DNA from: Flavisolibacter sp.
GTDB taxonomy: Bacteria > Bacteroidota > Bacteroidia > Chitinophagales > Chitinophagaceae
Length of the DNA stretch: 45,190 nt
Reading direction: 5' to 3'
Assembly: GCA_028288675.1 (NCBI GenBank)
Contig: JAQBNG010000064.1
Coordinates: forward strand, 1 to 45,190
Within the stretch, counting starts at the first letter, position 1. Every line of letters begins with the position of its first letter. Shown here piece by piece: positions 7,093 to 16,288 of this stretch. The notes under the pieces are model-generated. The model searched no databases. It saw only the letters and a list, made by a program, of their open reading frames with translations, and had not been told where the DNA came from. A program made the translations under genes and the position numbers.

Positions 7093-7645
7093 AATTATAG
7101 ACCTGGAAAAACTCGAACTTTTTGATGGTCAACTTTACCCGTAATATCTAATAAGGGACACAAATCTCTTAAATCTTGAAGCATTTGGTTCGAGTTTTCA
7201 ACCCTCGGGGCCACCTAAGCAGAATTTTTAAAACGATGTCAGAAATTTTCGTGATTTAATAAGCAGCCGGTTTCATGATGTAAACATCGATATCAACTAC
7301 TCCTCCTCTTCCATACCTTGCTCCTCTATATGCACTTTGAACGTTTGCATAGCCTTACCTAAATGCAGTATGATGATATTAGTTCATCCACATAAATTAA
7401 AGTCATTTAAGCGTACATACTATTCTGACAATCTTAATTACTAAAGGCTGTATTTTTAAAACAATTCATGCTGGTGCTTTTTCTTTCCGCTGCCCCTTTT
7501 TACAAATAGAACAGTCTAAAATAATAGACTAGTACAGAGGTTCGAATAATTCCTTTTTCTGTTTTTTTATTTAGTAGTTACCGCTGCCATAAACAATATC
7601 CTCCGTACATTCAATCCTCATTAACTAAGGCAAGCGAAACTTTTA
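7093..7645. other. Gap behind the sulfur module; contains a tRNA-tail-like fragment
   Basis: No convincing gene lies here. At 7187-7215 a stretch contains GGTTCGAG and ends CTCGGGGCCACC. It looks like the T-loop and acceptor end of a tRNA gene, but a proper T stem cannot be folded and no cloverleaf extends upstream. It could be a relic of a tRNA or an attachment site. The rest is AT-rich leader sequence of the histidine kinase gene. Confidence 0.4.
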
Positions 7646-10522
7646 ATGGAAGCCATTTCTACTAAATCAAGGTTCTCGTTTTTACAAGGCGGCGGCGAGT
7701 TGGGCAGTCTTACCCGTAATTATAACTGGTCTCAAACATCAATTGGTGACCCTGAACAATGGCCGCAAAGCCTGCGTACAACCGTTAGTATTATTCTAAA
7801 TTCTAAGTTTCCCATGTTTCTTTGGTGGGGTGATGAGTTACTTCAATTTTACAATGATGCTTACCGCCCAAGCCTTGGATATAACGGAAAACATCCATCC
7901 GCATTGGGACAAAAAGGAGAAGAGTGCTGGCCAGAAATATGGCCCGTTATCAAACCATTGATTGACCAGGTGCTTGCCGGGGGCGAAGCTACCTGGAGCG
8001 AGGACCAACTCATTCCTATTTATCGCAATGGTTGTTTAGAAGATGTGTATTGGACGTTTAGCTATACCCCTGTAAACGATGAAGAAGGAGACGTGGGCGG
8101 AGTGCTTGTAGTGTGTACAGAAACTACAGACAAGGTAAAAACAGTAGCTACCCTCCGGTTATCGGATAGTCGTTTTCAAAACCTGGTGCGGGAAGCTTCT
8201 GTTGGAATCATTCTTTTGAGCGGTGAAGCAATGATAGTTGATCTGGTTAATGAAAGCTATGGCGGGATAATTGACCGTACCCCTGCAGAGTTGATGGGGA
8301 AACCTTTGTTTACCATTATACCTGAGACAGAAGAAGTTTTTCGGCCGATACTAGAAAGTGTGCGAACAACCGGTGAGCCAATTTACCTCTACGGCCAGCC
8401 CTATCATATTAACTTGTACGGAGTAAAAAAAGAAGGGTTTCTGGATATAGTTTGTCAGCCCTATAAAGAAGGCAACGGAACTATTAGCGGTGTGTTGGTA
8501 CTTTGCCATGATGTAACCCAAACAGTAACAGCCCGCAGAAATATTGAAGAAAGCGAGCACCGGTTTCGCAGCCTGATTGAACAGTCAACTATCGCTACCT
8601 GTCTTTTTACCGGCAGGGAAATGATTATAGAAGTAGCCAATGAAACAATCCTTCGCTATTGGGGTAAAAATCATTTAATTATCGGTAAACCTTTGCAGGA
8701 AGCTGTACCTGAGTTAGAAGGGCAGGACTTTTTACAAATATTAGATGATGTATTTACTACAGGAAAGCCGTATGTAGCAAAAAACTCAAAAGCTTCTCTC
8801 GTCATAGATGGCAAGCTTACCGACGCCTATTTTGATTTTATTTATAAACCAATGTTTAATAAAGCCGGTGATGTATATGGTATTATGGATACCGCGGTGG
8901 ATGTAACCGAAAAAGTGCTGGCTCAAAATAAGATTGAAGAAAGCGAACAAAATTTGCGCAATACAATTTTACAGGCACCAGTAGCCATGTGTATTTTCAG
9001 AGGGCCGGAACATGTAGTGGAAATTGCCAACGACCGTATGTTTGAGCTGTGGGGTAAAAGACTTGAAGACGTAATAAGCAAACCCATTTTTGAAGGATTG
9101 CCCGAAGCTAAAGGGCAGGGGTTTCAAACTTTACTGGACAACGTTTATACAAAAGGTGAAACTTATAAAGCATATGGAGTTGCGGTTATGTTGCCCCGTG
9201 AAAGCAGTATTGAAACCGTTTATCTTGATTTTGTTTACGAGGCGTTTAGGGATGCGGACAACACCATCTCGGGTGTAATGGCTGTAGCTACTGATGTAAC
9301 AGAACAAGTGCTTGCCCGGAAAAAAATTGAAACCAGTGAGGCTCGTTTTCGCCTTATGGCAGATGCTATGCCGCAGTTTGCCTGGACGGGAGATGCAAAT
9401 GGCAACCTTAATTATTACAACCAGGCTGTCTATGACTATTCAGGATTAAGCTATGAACAGATTCAAAAAGATGGCTGGCTGCAGATAATTCATCCCGATG
9501 ACAGGGAGGATAATATAAAGATGTGGATGCATTCTATGGAAACTGGCGAAGATTTTATTTTTCAACACCGTTTTAAAAATGCCGCCGGCGATTATCGCTG
9601 GCAATTGAGCAGGGCCGTGCCACAACGGGACAGCGAAGGCGTAATTCAATTATGGATAGGTACAAGTACTGATATTCATGAGCAAAAATTGTTTGAAGAG
9701 GAATTAGCCAAACAAGTTGAGCAGCGCACCGGGCAGTTAAGTGCGATGAATGAAGAACTGACTATGGTTAACCAGGAATTTGCCGCAGCCAATCAACAGT
9801 TGATACGTTCTAATGAAGAACTGGAACAATTCACTTATGCCGCCTCTCATGATATGCAAGAGCCGCTGCGTAAGGTGCATACGTTCACTACTTTTTTGTT
9901 GGATAATAATTCGGCGCAGCTGGATGAGCGTGGTAAAACCTATCTCGCAAAAATCGGCACCTCTGTCCATCGCATGAAAAATATTATCGACGATTTACTC
10001 AACTACTCCCACCAGACAAGAGAGGAGCAAGAGCTTGAGCCGGTTAACCTTAACAAAATAATTGAAGATATTGAGGCGGATCTTGAACTGGTGATCCAGC
10101 AAAAGAAGGCCGTGATTATTAAAGATGAAATGATACAAATAAAAGCAGTGCCCACGCAAATGACACAGCTTTTTTTCAATTTGTTCAGCAACGCTTTAAA
10201 GTTTTCGAAGCAGGATGTACCGGTGCAAATCAATATACAAAGCGAGCTTCTTTCAGCAGAAGAAGCGGCCCTGCTTACGATGCCCAGCCTGCAACGGAGT
10301 TATGCTAAGATTAGTTTTTGCGATAACGGTATTGGCTTTGGCCAGCAACATGCTACGCAAATTTTCAACCTCTTTAAGCGCCTGCATGGCAAGAGCGAAT
10401 ACGAAGGAACAGGCATTGGCCTGGGCCTTTGTAAAAAAATTGTGCAAAACCACCAGGGCGTTATTTGGGCAGAATCGGAAGAGGATAAAGGGGCGCGGTT
10501 TTATATTGTGTTGCCGGTGTAA
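7646..10522 (+). CDS. Multi-PAS sensor histidine kinase
   Basis: The 958-residue cytoplasmic protein has no membrane segment. It strings together about five PAS domains (roughly 20-160, 175-300, 305-425, 430-555 and 560-690); the last is the PAS_3 type with FAWTGDANGNLNYYNQA and IIHPDDRE. Domains two to four each end in a DVT motif followed by a short helix (for example NIEESEHRFR, KIEESEQNLR, KIETSEARFR), so they look like internal duplications. A coiled coil (about 690-730) leads to the HisKA box YAASHDMQEPLRK with phospho-accepting His735. The ATPase follows, with DNGIGFG and GTGIGLGLCKKI. There is no receiver domain and no adjacent response-regulator gene. It is probably an orphan kinase sensing light, redox or small ligands, unspecified. 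Confidence 0.9.
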   Translation: MEAISTKSRFSFLQGGGELGSLTRNYNWSQTSIGDPEQWPQSLRTTVSIILNSKFPMFLWWGDELLQFYNDAYRPSLGYNGKHPSALGQKGEECWPEIWPVIKPLIDQVLAGGEATWSEDQLIPIYRNGCLEDVYWTFSYTPVNDEEGDVGGVLVVCTETTDKVKTVATLRLSDSRFQNLVREASVGIILLSGEAMIVDLVNESYGGIIDRTPAELMGKPLFTIIPETEEVFRPILESVRTTGEPIYLYGQPYHINLYGVKKEGFLDIVCQPYKEGNGTISGVLVLCHDVTQTVTARRNIEESEHRFRSLIEQSTIATCLFTGREMIIEVANETILRYWGKNHLIIGKPLQEAVPELEGQDFLQILDDVFTTGKPYVAKNSKASLVIDGKLTDAYFDFIYKPMFNKAGDVYGIMDTAVDVTEKVLAQNKIEESEQNLRNTILQAPVAMCIFRGPEHVVEIANDRMFELWGKRLEDVISKPIFEGLPEAKGQGFQTLLDNVYTKGETYKAYGVAVMLPRESSIETVYLDFVYEAFRDADNTISGVMAVATDVTEQVLARKKIETSEARFRLMADAMPQFAWTGDANGNLNYYNQAVYDYSGLSYEQIQKDGWLQIIHPDDREDNIKMWMHSMETGEDFIFQHRFKNAAGDYRWQLSRAVPQRDSEGVIQLWIGTSTDIHEQKLFEEELAKQVEQRTGQLSAMNEELTMVNQEFAAANQQLIRSNEELEQFTYAASHDMQEPLRKVHTFTTFLLDNNSAQLDERGKTYLAKIGTSVHRMKNIIDDLLNYSHQTREEQELEPVNLNKIIEDIEADLELVIQQKKAVIIKDEMIQIKAVPTQMTQLFFNLFSNALKFSKQDVPVQINIQSELLSAEEAALLTMPSLQRSYAKISFCDNGIGFGQQHATQIFNLFKRLHGKSEYEGTGIGLGLCKKIVQNHQGVIWAESEEDKGARFYIVLPV

Positions 10523-10974
10523 TGGTCTGTCTTGGTACACCTTTTTGCAGGTATTGCTTTTTCTCCCGCTAAACTGTAAGCAGTAAATTGCTTTTCTATA
10601 GATGTGTTTCTTTAAAACAACATTCTTTTGACCTAAGATTGTGAAGGCGTCTATCTACCTAATAACTTATCTTTAAAAAGCATTTAAGTTTATTTAACAG
10701 CTTAGCATCTGATTGTTGTTTTTATGATTGTTTCCAGTTTCAATGCTCCTTTTATTATGACTTATAATTATTTATTACCCGTATGCACTCACATATCAGC
10801 AACCTGAACTCAAATAGTATTGAAACAGATTTATATAAAATGTTTTATTCTCCAATTGCACCATTCCGAAAAGTAAAGGCAAACGAATCAGTGTAGCTGA
10901 AGTGAAATACCAGCCCGCACCCAATGCCCGGACATTTAATGCGTTCAGTAACTTAGGCCATCCAGGGTAATATA
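10523..10974. other. Gap with no recognisable gene
   Basis: The stretch is AT-rich in its first two thirds and more mixed from about 10850 on. The only longer frames are on the minus strand and have no family resemblance or plausible start context. No terminator with a clean T-run is obvious behind the kinase gene. Confidence 0.5.
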
Positions 10975-11340
10975 ATGGAAAAGATAAAAACACTTACTAT
11001 GACAGCAAATCTTTCCCAGGAGCATAAACAGCGTTTTATAGAAATTAAGGCCAGCCTGGCAGAATTAGGCTGCCGTGAAGCGGCTTTCATACGTGTGGAG
11101 TTACTTTTTTTTGAAGCGCTAACCATCTCCCGCAGCTATAGCAATAACGAACAGGAAAATAGGCTGCTGGCTGCATTAAAAGATCTGCAGGCTAATGATT
11201 ATGCAGCTGCTTCGGGAAACTTCGCTAAAGCCATTCAGCGGGAGAGAGCCATAAGGCGGTTTGTAAATGGATTTAAAATAATACTTACAAAAGCCGGTAA
11301 AAATTTATTTCTTCAGTTAAATGCGAATGCACTGTTGTGA
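10975..11340 (+). CDS. Hypothetical helical protein
   Basis: The 121-residue product is predicted mostly helical and soluble, with segments such as SQEHKQRFIEIKASLAEL and GNFAKAIQRERAIRRFVNG. I do not recognise a family. The start may be the ATG at 10975 or the second ATG at 10999 (MTANLSQEH). It stands alone between two long non-coding stretches. Amino-acid composition looks like real coding sequence rather than a chance frame. Confidence 0.5.
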   Translation: MEKIKTLTMTANLSQEHKQRFIEIKASLAELGCREAAFIRVELLFFEALTISRSYSNNEQENRLLAALKDLQANDYAAASGNFAKAIQRERAIRRFVNGFKIILTKAGKNLFLQLNANALL

Positions 11341-12067
11341 GAATGCCATTCAGGTATAAATTTATTCGATTTTAATCAGCCTTGTAAACCCCTTTTGTGT
11401 GATCTAGCTAATCTGCACTTCATCCATAAAAAGCTATACTGCTTTAAACTCCGCAAAATCCACCGCTAATTGAGGTTAGAATAGCTGTGCTTCCCTTACC
11501 TCTTTCCCTTTGGCTATAAAAAAATGGTAGTTCTGGAAAAAACTATTTTCTAAAAAATGAAATATCATTTAGAACGCAAAAGTTAATTTTTCTCTACAAA
11601 ATATATTTTGAAAACTTGTTCAATGCCGCAGGTTGCCGGTCTGGTATAGTAGATGAATTTGGCAGGCAATCGATAAATAACCGCAGCTGGAAGAGTGGAG
11701 GAATTATTCCATTCTCAATTTAATACTGCACTCTTCTAACGTGCTGGACTACTTGCCAACTGGTATTTTTGAGTTAGCCGGCCATTATTCGTATTGATAT
11801 GTTATTGCAAATAATAGCATTACAGATACTGAGGATAAAAAATTAACTGCTGTATTGTCTATTTTACCGTTAGATGTAGTACTCTTGCCGTACGATGGGC
11901 AGCCTTCTATTCTATTAAGTAATAAAATAGAAAACGCTTTTAAGCAGCGTAAAAAGAGAAAATCATGCGTCTTCTTGAGCTTGATTTATCATGACCTTCT
12001 TTTTGTAATGACTTTAGGTCTTTTTTTGGCAAGCTAATCGTAATAAAAAATTAAATATAGAGGTTTT
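11341..12067. other. 727-nt gap with no supported gene
   Basis: The frame at 11855-12037 (60 codons) has no family resemblance and a low-complexity lysine stretch; I do not call it. The last 60 nt are very AT-rich and probably hold the promoter and leader of the thioredoxin-fold gene at 12068. Confidence 0.5.
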
Positions 12068-12649
12068 ATGAACGCAGCTAAGAAAGATATAATACCTGTT
12101 ATTCCATCTAAAGAAATCATTGTTGGCGATCCGGCGGCTAAAATAAAGCTGGTGATGTTTGGCGATTATGAAAGTGAGGAAACAGGGCAGGCTACAGAAG
12201 TAATTAAACAATTGCTGGAAGAATATACAGGCAAAGTCAACTTTGTATTTCGCCATTTCCCATTGACTAAGGTTCATCAAAAAGCGCATAAGGCGGCGGA
12301 AGCTGCAATTGGTGCCGGGCAGGAAGAAAAGTTTTGGGAAATGCACCAGTTATTGTTTGCGCATCGTCGCAACCTGGGCGTTATTTCGCTTAAATCATAT
12401 GCAAGGGAAGTTGGGGTTAAAGACAAACGCTTTTTAGATCATTTGATTAACAGCGACTGGGGTGTGCATGTGCAGGATGATCTGAAAGAAGGTCTGGAAT
12501 TAGGCATTAAGGAAATACCGGTGCTTTTTATTAACGGCGAATGGTTTGAGAAAGACATTACCTTAAAAAATACAAAAGCCATTATTGATGGATTGCTAAA
12601 AGCTGATGCTTCTTCTGTAATTAAGCTAAAGAGCAAAAAGCGGGCATAG
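12068..12649 (+). CDS. DsbA-like thioredoxin-fold protein lacking the CXXC active site
   Basis: The 193-residue cytoplasmic protein (no signal peptide) matches the Thioredoxin_4/DsbA-like fold that is also fused to some NhaA antiporters. The usual FGDYxCPYCGxA active site is here FGDYESEETGQA: the two cysteines align with Ser and Thr and the PY between them is EE, with no gap. The remaining landmarks are intact: FRHFPLTKVHQKAHKAAEAA, FWEMHQLLFAH and the cis-proline loop IPVLFINGEWF. It is therefore very unlikely to catalyse disulfide exchange. It may be a structural or chaperone-like descendant. It is followed 52 nt later by a small membrane protein. Confidence 0.82.
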   Translation: MNAAKKDIIPVIPSKEIIVGDPAAKIKLVMFGDYESEETGQATEVIKQLLEEYTGKVNFVFRHFPLTKVHQKAHKAAEAAIGAGQEEKFWEMHQLLFAHRRNLGVISLKSYAREVGVKDKRFLDHLINSDWGVHVQDDLKEGLELGIKEIPVLFINGEWFEKDITLKNTKAIIDGLLKADASSVIKLKSKKRA

Positions 12650-12701
12650 TCTTTATAAGCCTGGAGGATTATATATTTTTTTATTCCCTTAATCTTTTCT
12701 A

Positions 12702-12938
12702 ATGCCTGAAAGCCGCAATCGTCCCGGACATGATTATCAAAAACGTGCCGCTATTCCTGCAAAACAGCGGGTCAAGGGAAGAATAATATGGGCTATTTTA
12801 TTCGCCGTGTTCGGTGTAATAATTGCTTTTTTTTCTGTAGGCGAAAACTACCTGGTGCTTTCTTTAGCTGTCATACTTAGTGCTATTATCGGATATGTTA
12901 TTGGAAAGAGCATGGAGCAGGATGCAAAAAAAATATAA
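12702..12938 (+). CDS. Small two-helix membrane protein
   Basis: The 78-residue protein has a basic, polar N-terminus of about 27 residues and then two hydrophobic helices (IIWAILFAVFGVIIAFFSVG and LVLSLAVILSAIIGYVIG), separated by a short loop, with a charged tail. No family is recognised. It is probably co-transcribed with the preceding thioredoxin-fold gene. Its stop is followed within two bases by an intergenic palindrome-type repeat. Confidence 0.6.
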   Translation: MPESRNRPGHDYQKRAAIPAKQRVKGRIIWAILFAVFGVIIAFFSVGENYLVLSLAVILSAIIGYVIGKSMEQDAKKI

Positions 12939-12939
12939 A

Positions 12940-13010
12940 GTGAAACGTGATACGAAAGATGTAAAAACGAAAATCTCTTAGTCTCACGTTTGGCGTTTTA
13001 CCTCTCATGT
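12940..13010. repeat. Intergenic repeat of the GTGAAACGTGA / TCTCACGTTT type
   Basis: GTGAAACGTGATACG at 12940-12954 faces TCTCACGTTTGGCGTTTTAC at about 12981-13000 in inverted orientation. The element fills the gap between two convergent genes. It shares words with the elements at 32447-32526 and 39806-39825. Confidence 0.55.
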
Positions 13011-13013
13011 CCT

Positions 13014-13445
13014 TCACCGTAAATTCCAACGATTGCGAACAATAAATGTAGTAAGCATGATGCGCATGAATTCAATGGAAATACCTAAATAAAGGGCCGT
13101 TAATCCTATAATCTCACTTTCTGTCTCTGATAGTTCCCCATCGCCTGTCATCAGTTCACATACCATAGCGAACAAGGTTTCTCTAAAACTTTCAGTAATC
13201 AATGGGGCGCTGTGTTCAATTACTATTCGTGAGCCATGAGTTTTTAACATAGGCAACGATTTTTGGGCCAGCGTCTCCAAATCAAAATGCACAAACTTTT
13301 GACTTAATAGCAACATACGTGAGAGGTGTTCGATATGCCTGTTTTGTAACGGCTTTCCACTATGTTGAAGGCAACCGAATAAAATGGCAACGGCAGCCTC
13401 CTGCTCGCTTTGTAATGTCGCATCTTTACCTAAGTGATCGTTCAT
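13014..13445 (-). CDS. TerB-like helical protein
   Basis: From the ATG at 13445 the product is 143 residues and all-helical. Its C-terminal half reads FAMVCELMTGDGELSETESE and then a helix with TALYLGISIEFM. The acidic-loop pattern (DGxLSxxE) between helices is typical of TerB-like domains, which occur in tellurite-resistance and membrane-stress proteins. A longer frame starting at 13520 would overlap the divergent asparaginase-domain gene and add a spurious hydrophobic stretch, so I prefer the internal start, which leaves a 67-bp promoter gap. The function is unknown. Confidence 0.6.
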   Translation of the reverse strand: MNDHLGKDATLQSEQEAAVAILFGCLQHSGKPLQNRHIEHLSRMLLLSQKFVHFDLETLAQKSLPMLKTHGSRIVIEHSAPLITESFRETLFAMVCELMTGDGELSETESEIIGLTALYLGISIEFMRIMLTTFIVRNRWNLR

Positions 13446-13512
13446 CAGGGAAATTAAAAGAAAATAAAAGACTGCAAGAACCCTTCCTGTTTTTATTCCT
13501 AATCTTTGTTGT

Positions 13513-13998
13513 ATGGGCATTAGGATTTTTATTACTGGCGGTACGTTTGATAAAGAGTATAATGAACTGACAGGGCAACTTTACTTCAACGATTCGCACC
13601 TGCCGGAAATGCTTGATTTGGGCCGTAACCTGGTACCAGTGGAAGTAAGAACACTTATGATGGTTGATAGTTTGGAGATGACCATTGAAGATAGGGAACT
13701 GATTGCTGAACACTGTCGCAAAAGCAAAGAAGATAAAATTATTATTACACATGGTACTGATACCATGGCAGAAACGGCAAGGTTGCTCGATAAAGTAGAA
13801 GGGAAAACTATTGTAATTACTGGCGCCATGATCCCCTATAAGTTCGGATCCTCTGATGGACTGTTTAATTTAGGAAGTGCTTTGGCTTTTGTGCAAACTC
13901 TTAAACCTGGTGTGTATGTGGTAATGAATGGCCGCTGTTTTAATGCTGGTAATGTTAGGAAGAATAAGGAAACCGGGGTTTTTGAAGAATTAGAGTAA
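13513..13998 (+). CDS. Asparaginase N-terminal-domain protein
   Basis: The 161-residue protein corresponds only to the N-terminal domain of type I/II asparaginases (full enzymes are about 330 residues). It has the first catalytic loop RIFITGGTFDKEYNELTG and the second IIITHGTDTMAETARLL, holding the Thr, Thr-Asp and other active-site residues, then ITGAMIPYKFGSSDG. Such stand-alone domains are widespread as conserved short proteins, so this is not a truncation by frameshift: it ends cleanly after ETGVFEELE. Activity on asparagine is unproven. It is divergent from the TerB-like gene. Confidence 0.8.
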   Translation: MGIRIFITGGTFDKEYNELTGQLYFNDSHLPEMLDLGRNLVPVEVRTLMMVDSLEMTIEDRELIAEHCRKSKEDKIIITHGTDTMAETARLLDKVEGKTIVITGAMIPYKFGSSDGLFNLGSALAFVQTLKPGVYVVMNGRCFNAGNVRKNKETGVFEELE

Positions 13999-14109
13999 GA
14001 GTTAAAGGATGAAACATAAGCCAGCTAAAACTATTCTTAATAAGAAAAGCTCAATGGGTGCGGCTAAATAGCTAATAGGATCTCTTTGATTAAATTTTAA
14101 ATTTTTTTC

Positions 14110-14766
14110 ATGGCTTTAGATAAATACGGTATTGCAAAACGAATTGCGCAGGAATTAAAGGATGGTATGTATGTGAACCTTGGTATTGGCATTCCTACCC
14201 TGGTGGCGAATTACATTCCGGAAGGAATGTTTATTATGCTGCAAAGCGAAAATGGGTTGCTAGGCATGGGCCCTTACCCTATAGAAGAAGAAATGGACGC
14301 GGACTTAATTAATGCAGGAAAAGAAACGGTAACTACTATTGCAGGCAGTGCCTTTTTTGATAGCGCTGAGAGTTTTGGAATGATAAGGGGCGGCAAAATT
14401 GACCTGACGGTTTTAGGCGCTATGGAAGTAAGTGAAAGAGGTGATATTGCCAACTGGAAAATTCCCGGCAAAATGGTGAAGGGTATGGGCGGCGCTATGG
14501 ACTTAGTAGCAAGTGCTAAAAATATTATTGTGGCCATGATGCATACCAACCCTAAAGGCGAATCGAAACTGTTGCCTCATTGCACACTTCCATTAACAGG
14601 TGTAAGCTGCGTGAAAAAAATTGTTACAGAGTTAGCCTTTCTAGAGGTTACTGAAAATGGATTTAAACTTTTGGAACGAGCTCCAGGTGTAAGTGTGGAG
14701 GAAATAAAAATGAAGACGGCCGGGAAATTAATTATAGAGGGAGATGTGCCGGAAATGAATTTTTAA
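14110..14766 (+). CDS. scoB: 3-oxoacid CoA-transferase subunit B
   Basis: The 218-residue protein is the beta subunit of a class I CoA-transferase. It has the conserved [13 protein letters not shown] and the catalytic glutamate in [10 protein letters not shown] (Glu47), which forms the CoA thioester. Typical substrates are acetoacetate/succinyl-CoA, so it would serve ketone-body or branched-chain catabolism. The alpha subunit normally sits directly upstream; here the upstream gene is the unrelated asparaginase-domain protein and no subunit A is in the window. Its stop overlaps the stop of the convergent response-regulator gene by 4 bp. Confidence 0.88.
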   Translation: MALDKYGIAKRIAQELKDGMYVNLGIGIPTLVANYIPEGMFIMLQSENGLLGMGPYPIEEEMDADLINAGKETVTTIAGSAFFDSAESFGMIRGGKIDLTVLGAMEVSERGDIANWKIPGKMVKGMGGAMDLVASAKNIIVAMMHTNPKGESKLLPHCTLPLTGVSCVKKIVTELAFLEVTENGFKLLERAPGVSVEEIKMKTAGKLIIEGDVPEMNF

Positions 14767-15413
14767 TCTACCAAGTTATTCTTTACCGCAAAAAATACCA
14801 GTCCAGCTGTATTCTTAGTACCAAAACGTTCCATCAGCCGGTCTTTAATTGCTTCTACCGTTCTTGGGCTGATCTCCATTTTCTGCGCTATTTCCTGTGC
14901 AGTAAACTCCATGCAAATATATTGCAGCACTTCTTTTTCTTTATCGCTAACGGTGATATCGTTATTTAAAGAAGGCAGTGTTTTTTGTTTGGCGTGTGCC
15001 TTTTTTATAAGGATACGATTTACAAAATTATTCAGGTAATAACCTTTTTCATAGACATCCATTATCGCCCTTTTAATTTCCTGTGGTTCCGCGTTTTTAA
15101 GCAGGTACCCATTAGCGCCATTCTCCATTAAGTGCGATACAAAGCGTTCATCTTCGTGCATGCTTAGTACAAGAACATAAATATTAGGGTATTGCTTGCT
15201 TACTATTTTAGTGGTTTCAATGCCATCTTTACCAGGCATGCGTAAATCCATTAAAATCACATCAGGGGCAGCTTCTGCAATACCAGCTAAAAGCTCTTCA
15301 CCATTTTCGGCTTCTAAAACAAACTTTATGTTGCTGTAGGGGCGCAAAGAAAGAATGACCCCTTTACGAAATATTTTGTGGTCGTCGGCTATCGCTACTT
15401 TAATTACATCCAT
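14763..15413 (-). CDS. NarL/FixJ-type response regulator
   Basis: The 216-residue protein has a receiver domain (acidic pair Asp10-Asp11, phospho-acceptor Asp56 in [12 protein letters not shown], Lys in YLLKNAEP) and a LuxR-type HTH (about 145-210; [20 protein letters not shown]). It follows the histidine kinase gene in the same direction with a 23-nt gap, and these two form a cognate pair. Target genes are unknown. It is the first of three close relatives in 5.3 kb. Confidence 0.9.
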   Translation of the reverse strand: MDVIKVAIADDHKIFRKGVILSLRPYSNIKFVLEAENGEELLAGIAEAAPDVILMDLRMPGKDGIETTKIVSKQYPNIYVLVLSMHEDERFVSHLMENGANGYLLKNAEPQEIKRAIMDVYEKGYYLNNFVNRILIKKAHAKQKTLPSLNNDITVSDKEKEVLQYICMEFTAQEIAQKMEISPRTVEAIKDRLMERFGTKNTAGLVFFAVKNNLVD

Positions 15414-15436
15414 AGGAAATTGCTTGTGCTTTAAAA

Positions 15437-16279
15437 TTAGGAATTATAGAGCATCTCTTCAGGTACTTCTTCTCTTGGCACTTCAATGGTTACTTTATAA
15501 TAGGTTTGAGAAGGATCTTTTTCAAAGTTTATTTTCCCCTGCACTACCCGCAAACGGCTGCTGATATTTTTTAGCCCTAAACCGGTTTTGCTCTTATTTA
15601 GCCTGTCAAAATCGCTTTGCACCAAGCCCTTGCCGTCGTGATGTATGCGTATAAAGCAGTTATCGCCCTGGAAATTTTGGGTAAGATGTATAAAGCTGGC
15701 ACTGCTATGTTTTAAAATATTATTGAGCAACTCTTGGATGATTCGAAAAATAATAAGCTCTCTATCTAGTTTCAAACGTTCCTTATAGTCGTGAAAACGG
15801 CTACTGGCGTTGATACTGCCCGATCCACTGATCTTTTGAAAAGAGTCGTTCACAGCTGATTCCAGGCCGAAATTCTTTAATGTAGGGGGCATCAGGCTAT
15901 GACTGATATTGCGAACTAATTGAATCGTATCATCAAGGATTTGTCGTGCCTGGTAAATAGATTGTAATTGGGTAGCCTTATCCTGGTAAATGAGGTTTTC
16001 ATTGAGGTATAAACGGGCGGTCGCCAGTAAGGGGCCTGCATCATCGTGTAGGTCGGCAGCTAAGCGCTGGCGTTCCTCTTCCTGTAGACGGATGCTTGCG
16101 TTCAATAGAATTTTTTGCTGCCTTTTTTCCATTTCCTGAAAGCGCAATTGAAAACGGATAACCTTGCGCTGATGAAAAATAATGAACACGATCAAGCCGA
16201 TGGTCAATACTAACATGCCTAAAGTACCTAAGAGAAGTACAAGGTTATAGCTGGATGAAGTAGCTTGTAAAAGGTACAT
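15437..16279 (-). CDS. Sensor histidine kinase, HisKA_3 type
   Basis: The 280-residue kinase has one N-terminal membrane segment (about 13-35). A HisKA_3 dimerisation helix follows, with EERQRLAADLHDDAGPLL and phospho-acceptor His78. The ATPase domain holds FRIIQELLNNILKHS and TGLGLKNISSRL. This is the usual partner class for NarL-type regulators, and the regulator gene follows directly. The extracellular part is almost absent, so sensing probably involves the membrane or the neighbouring membrane protein encoded just upstream. Confidence 0.88.
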   Translation of the reverse strand: MYLLQATSSSYNLVLLLGTLGMLVLTIGLIVFIIFHQRKVIRFQLRFQEMEKRQQKILLNASIRLQEEERQRLAADLHDDAGPLLATARLYLNENLIYQDKATQLQSIYQARQILDDTIQLVRNISHSLMPPTLKNFGLESAVNDSFQKISGSGSINASSRFHDYKERLKLDRELIIFRIIQELLNNILKHSSASFIHLTQNFQGDNCFIRIHHDGKGLVQSDFDRLNKSKTGLGLKNISSRLRVVQGKINFEKDPSQTYYKVTIEVPREEVPEEMLYNS

Positions 16280-16288
16280 GGAGTTAGA

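Noticed and set aside
7187-7215. A second functional tRNA gene
   Set aside because: The T-stem does not pair and there is no anticodon arm or acceptor 5' strand upstream; kept only as a possible relic.
11855-12037. 60-codon plus-strand frame
   Set aside because: Low-complexity lysine stretch, no domain, overlaps the likely promoter of the thioredoxin-fold gene.
13446-13520. Longer N-terminus for the TerB-like protein
   Set aside because: It would overlap the divergent asparaginase-domain gene and adds a hydrophobic stretch not typical of the family.
13513-13998. Truncated asparaginase pseudogene
   Set aside because: The frame is intact, the ending is clean, and stand-alone domains of this length are a known type.
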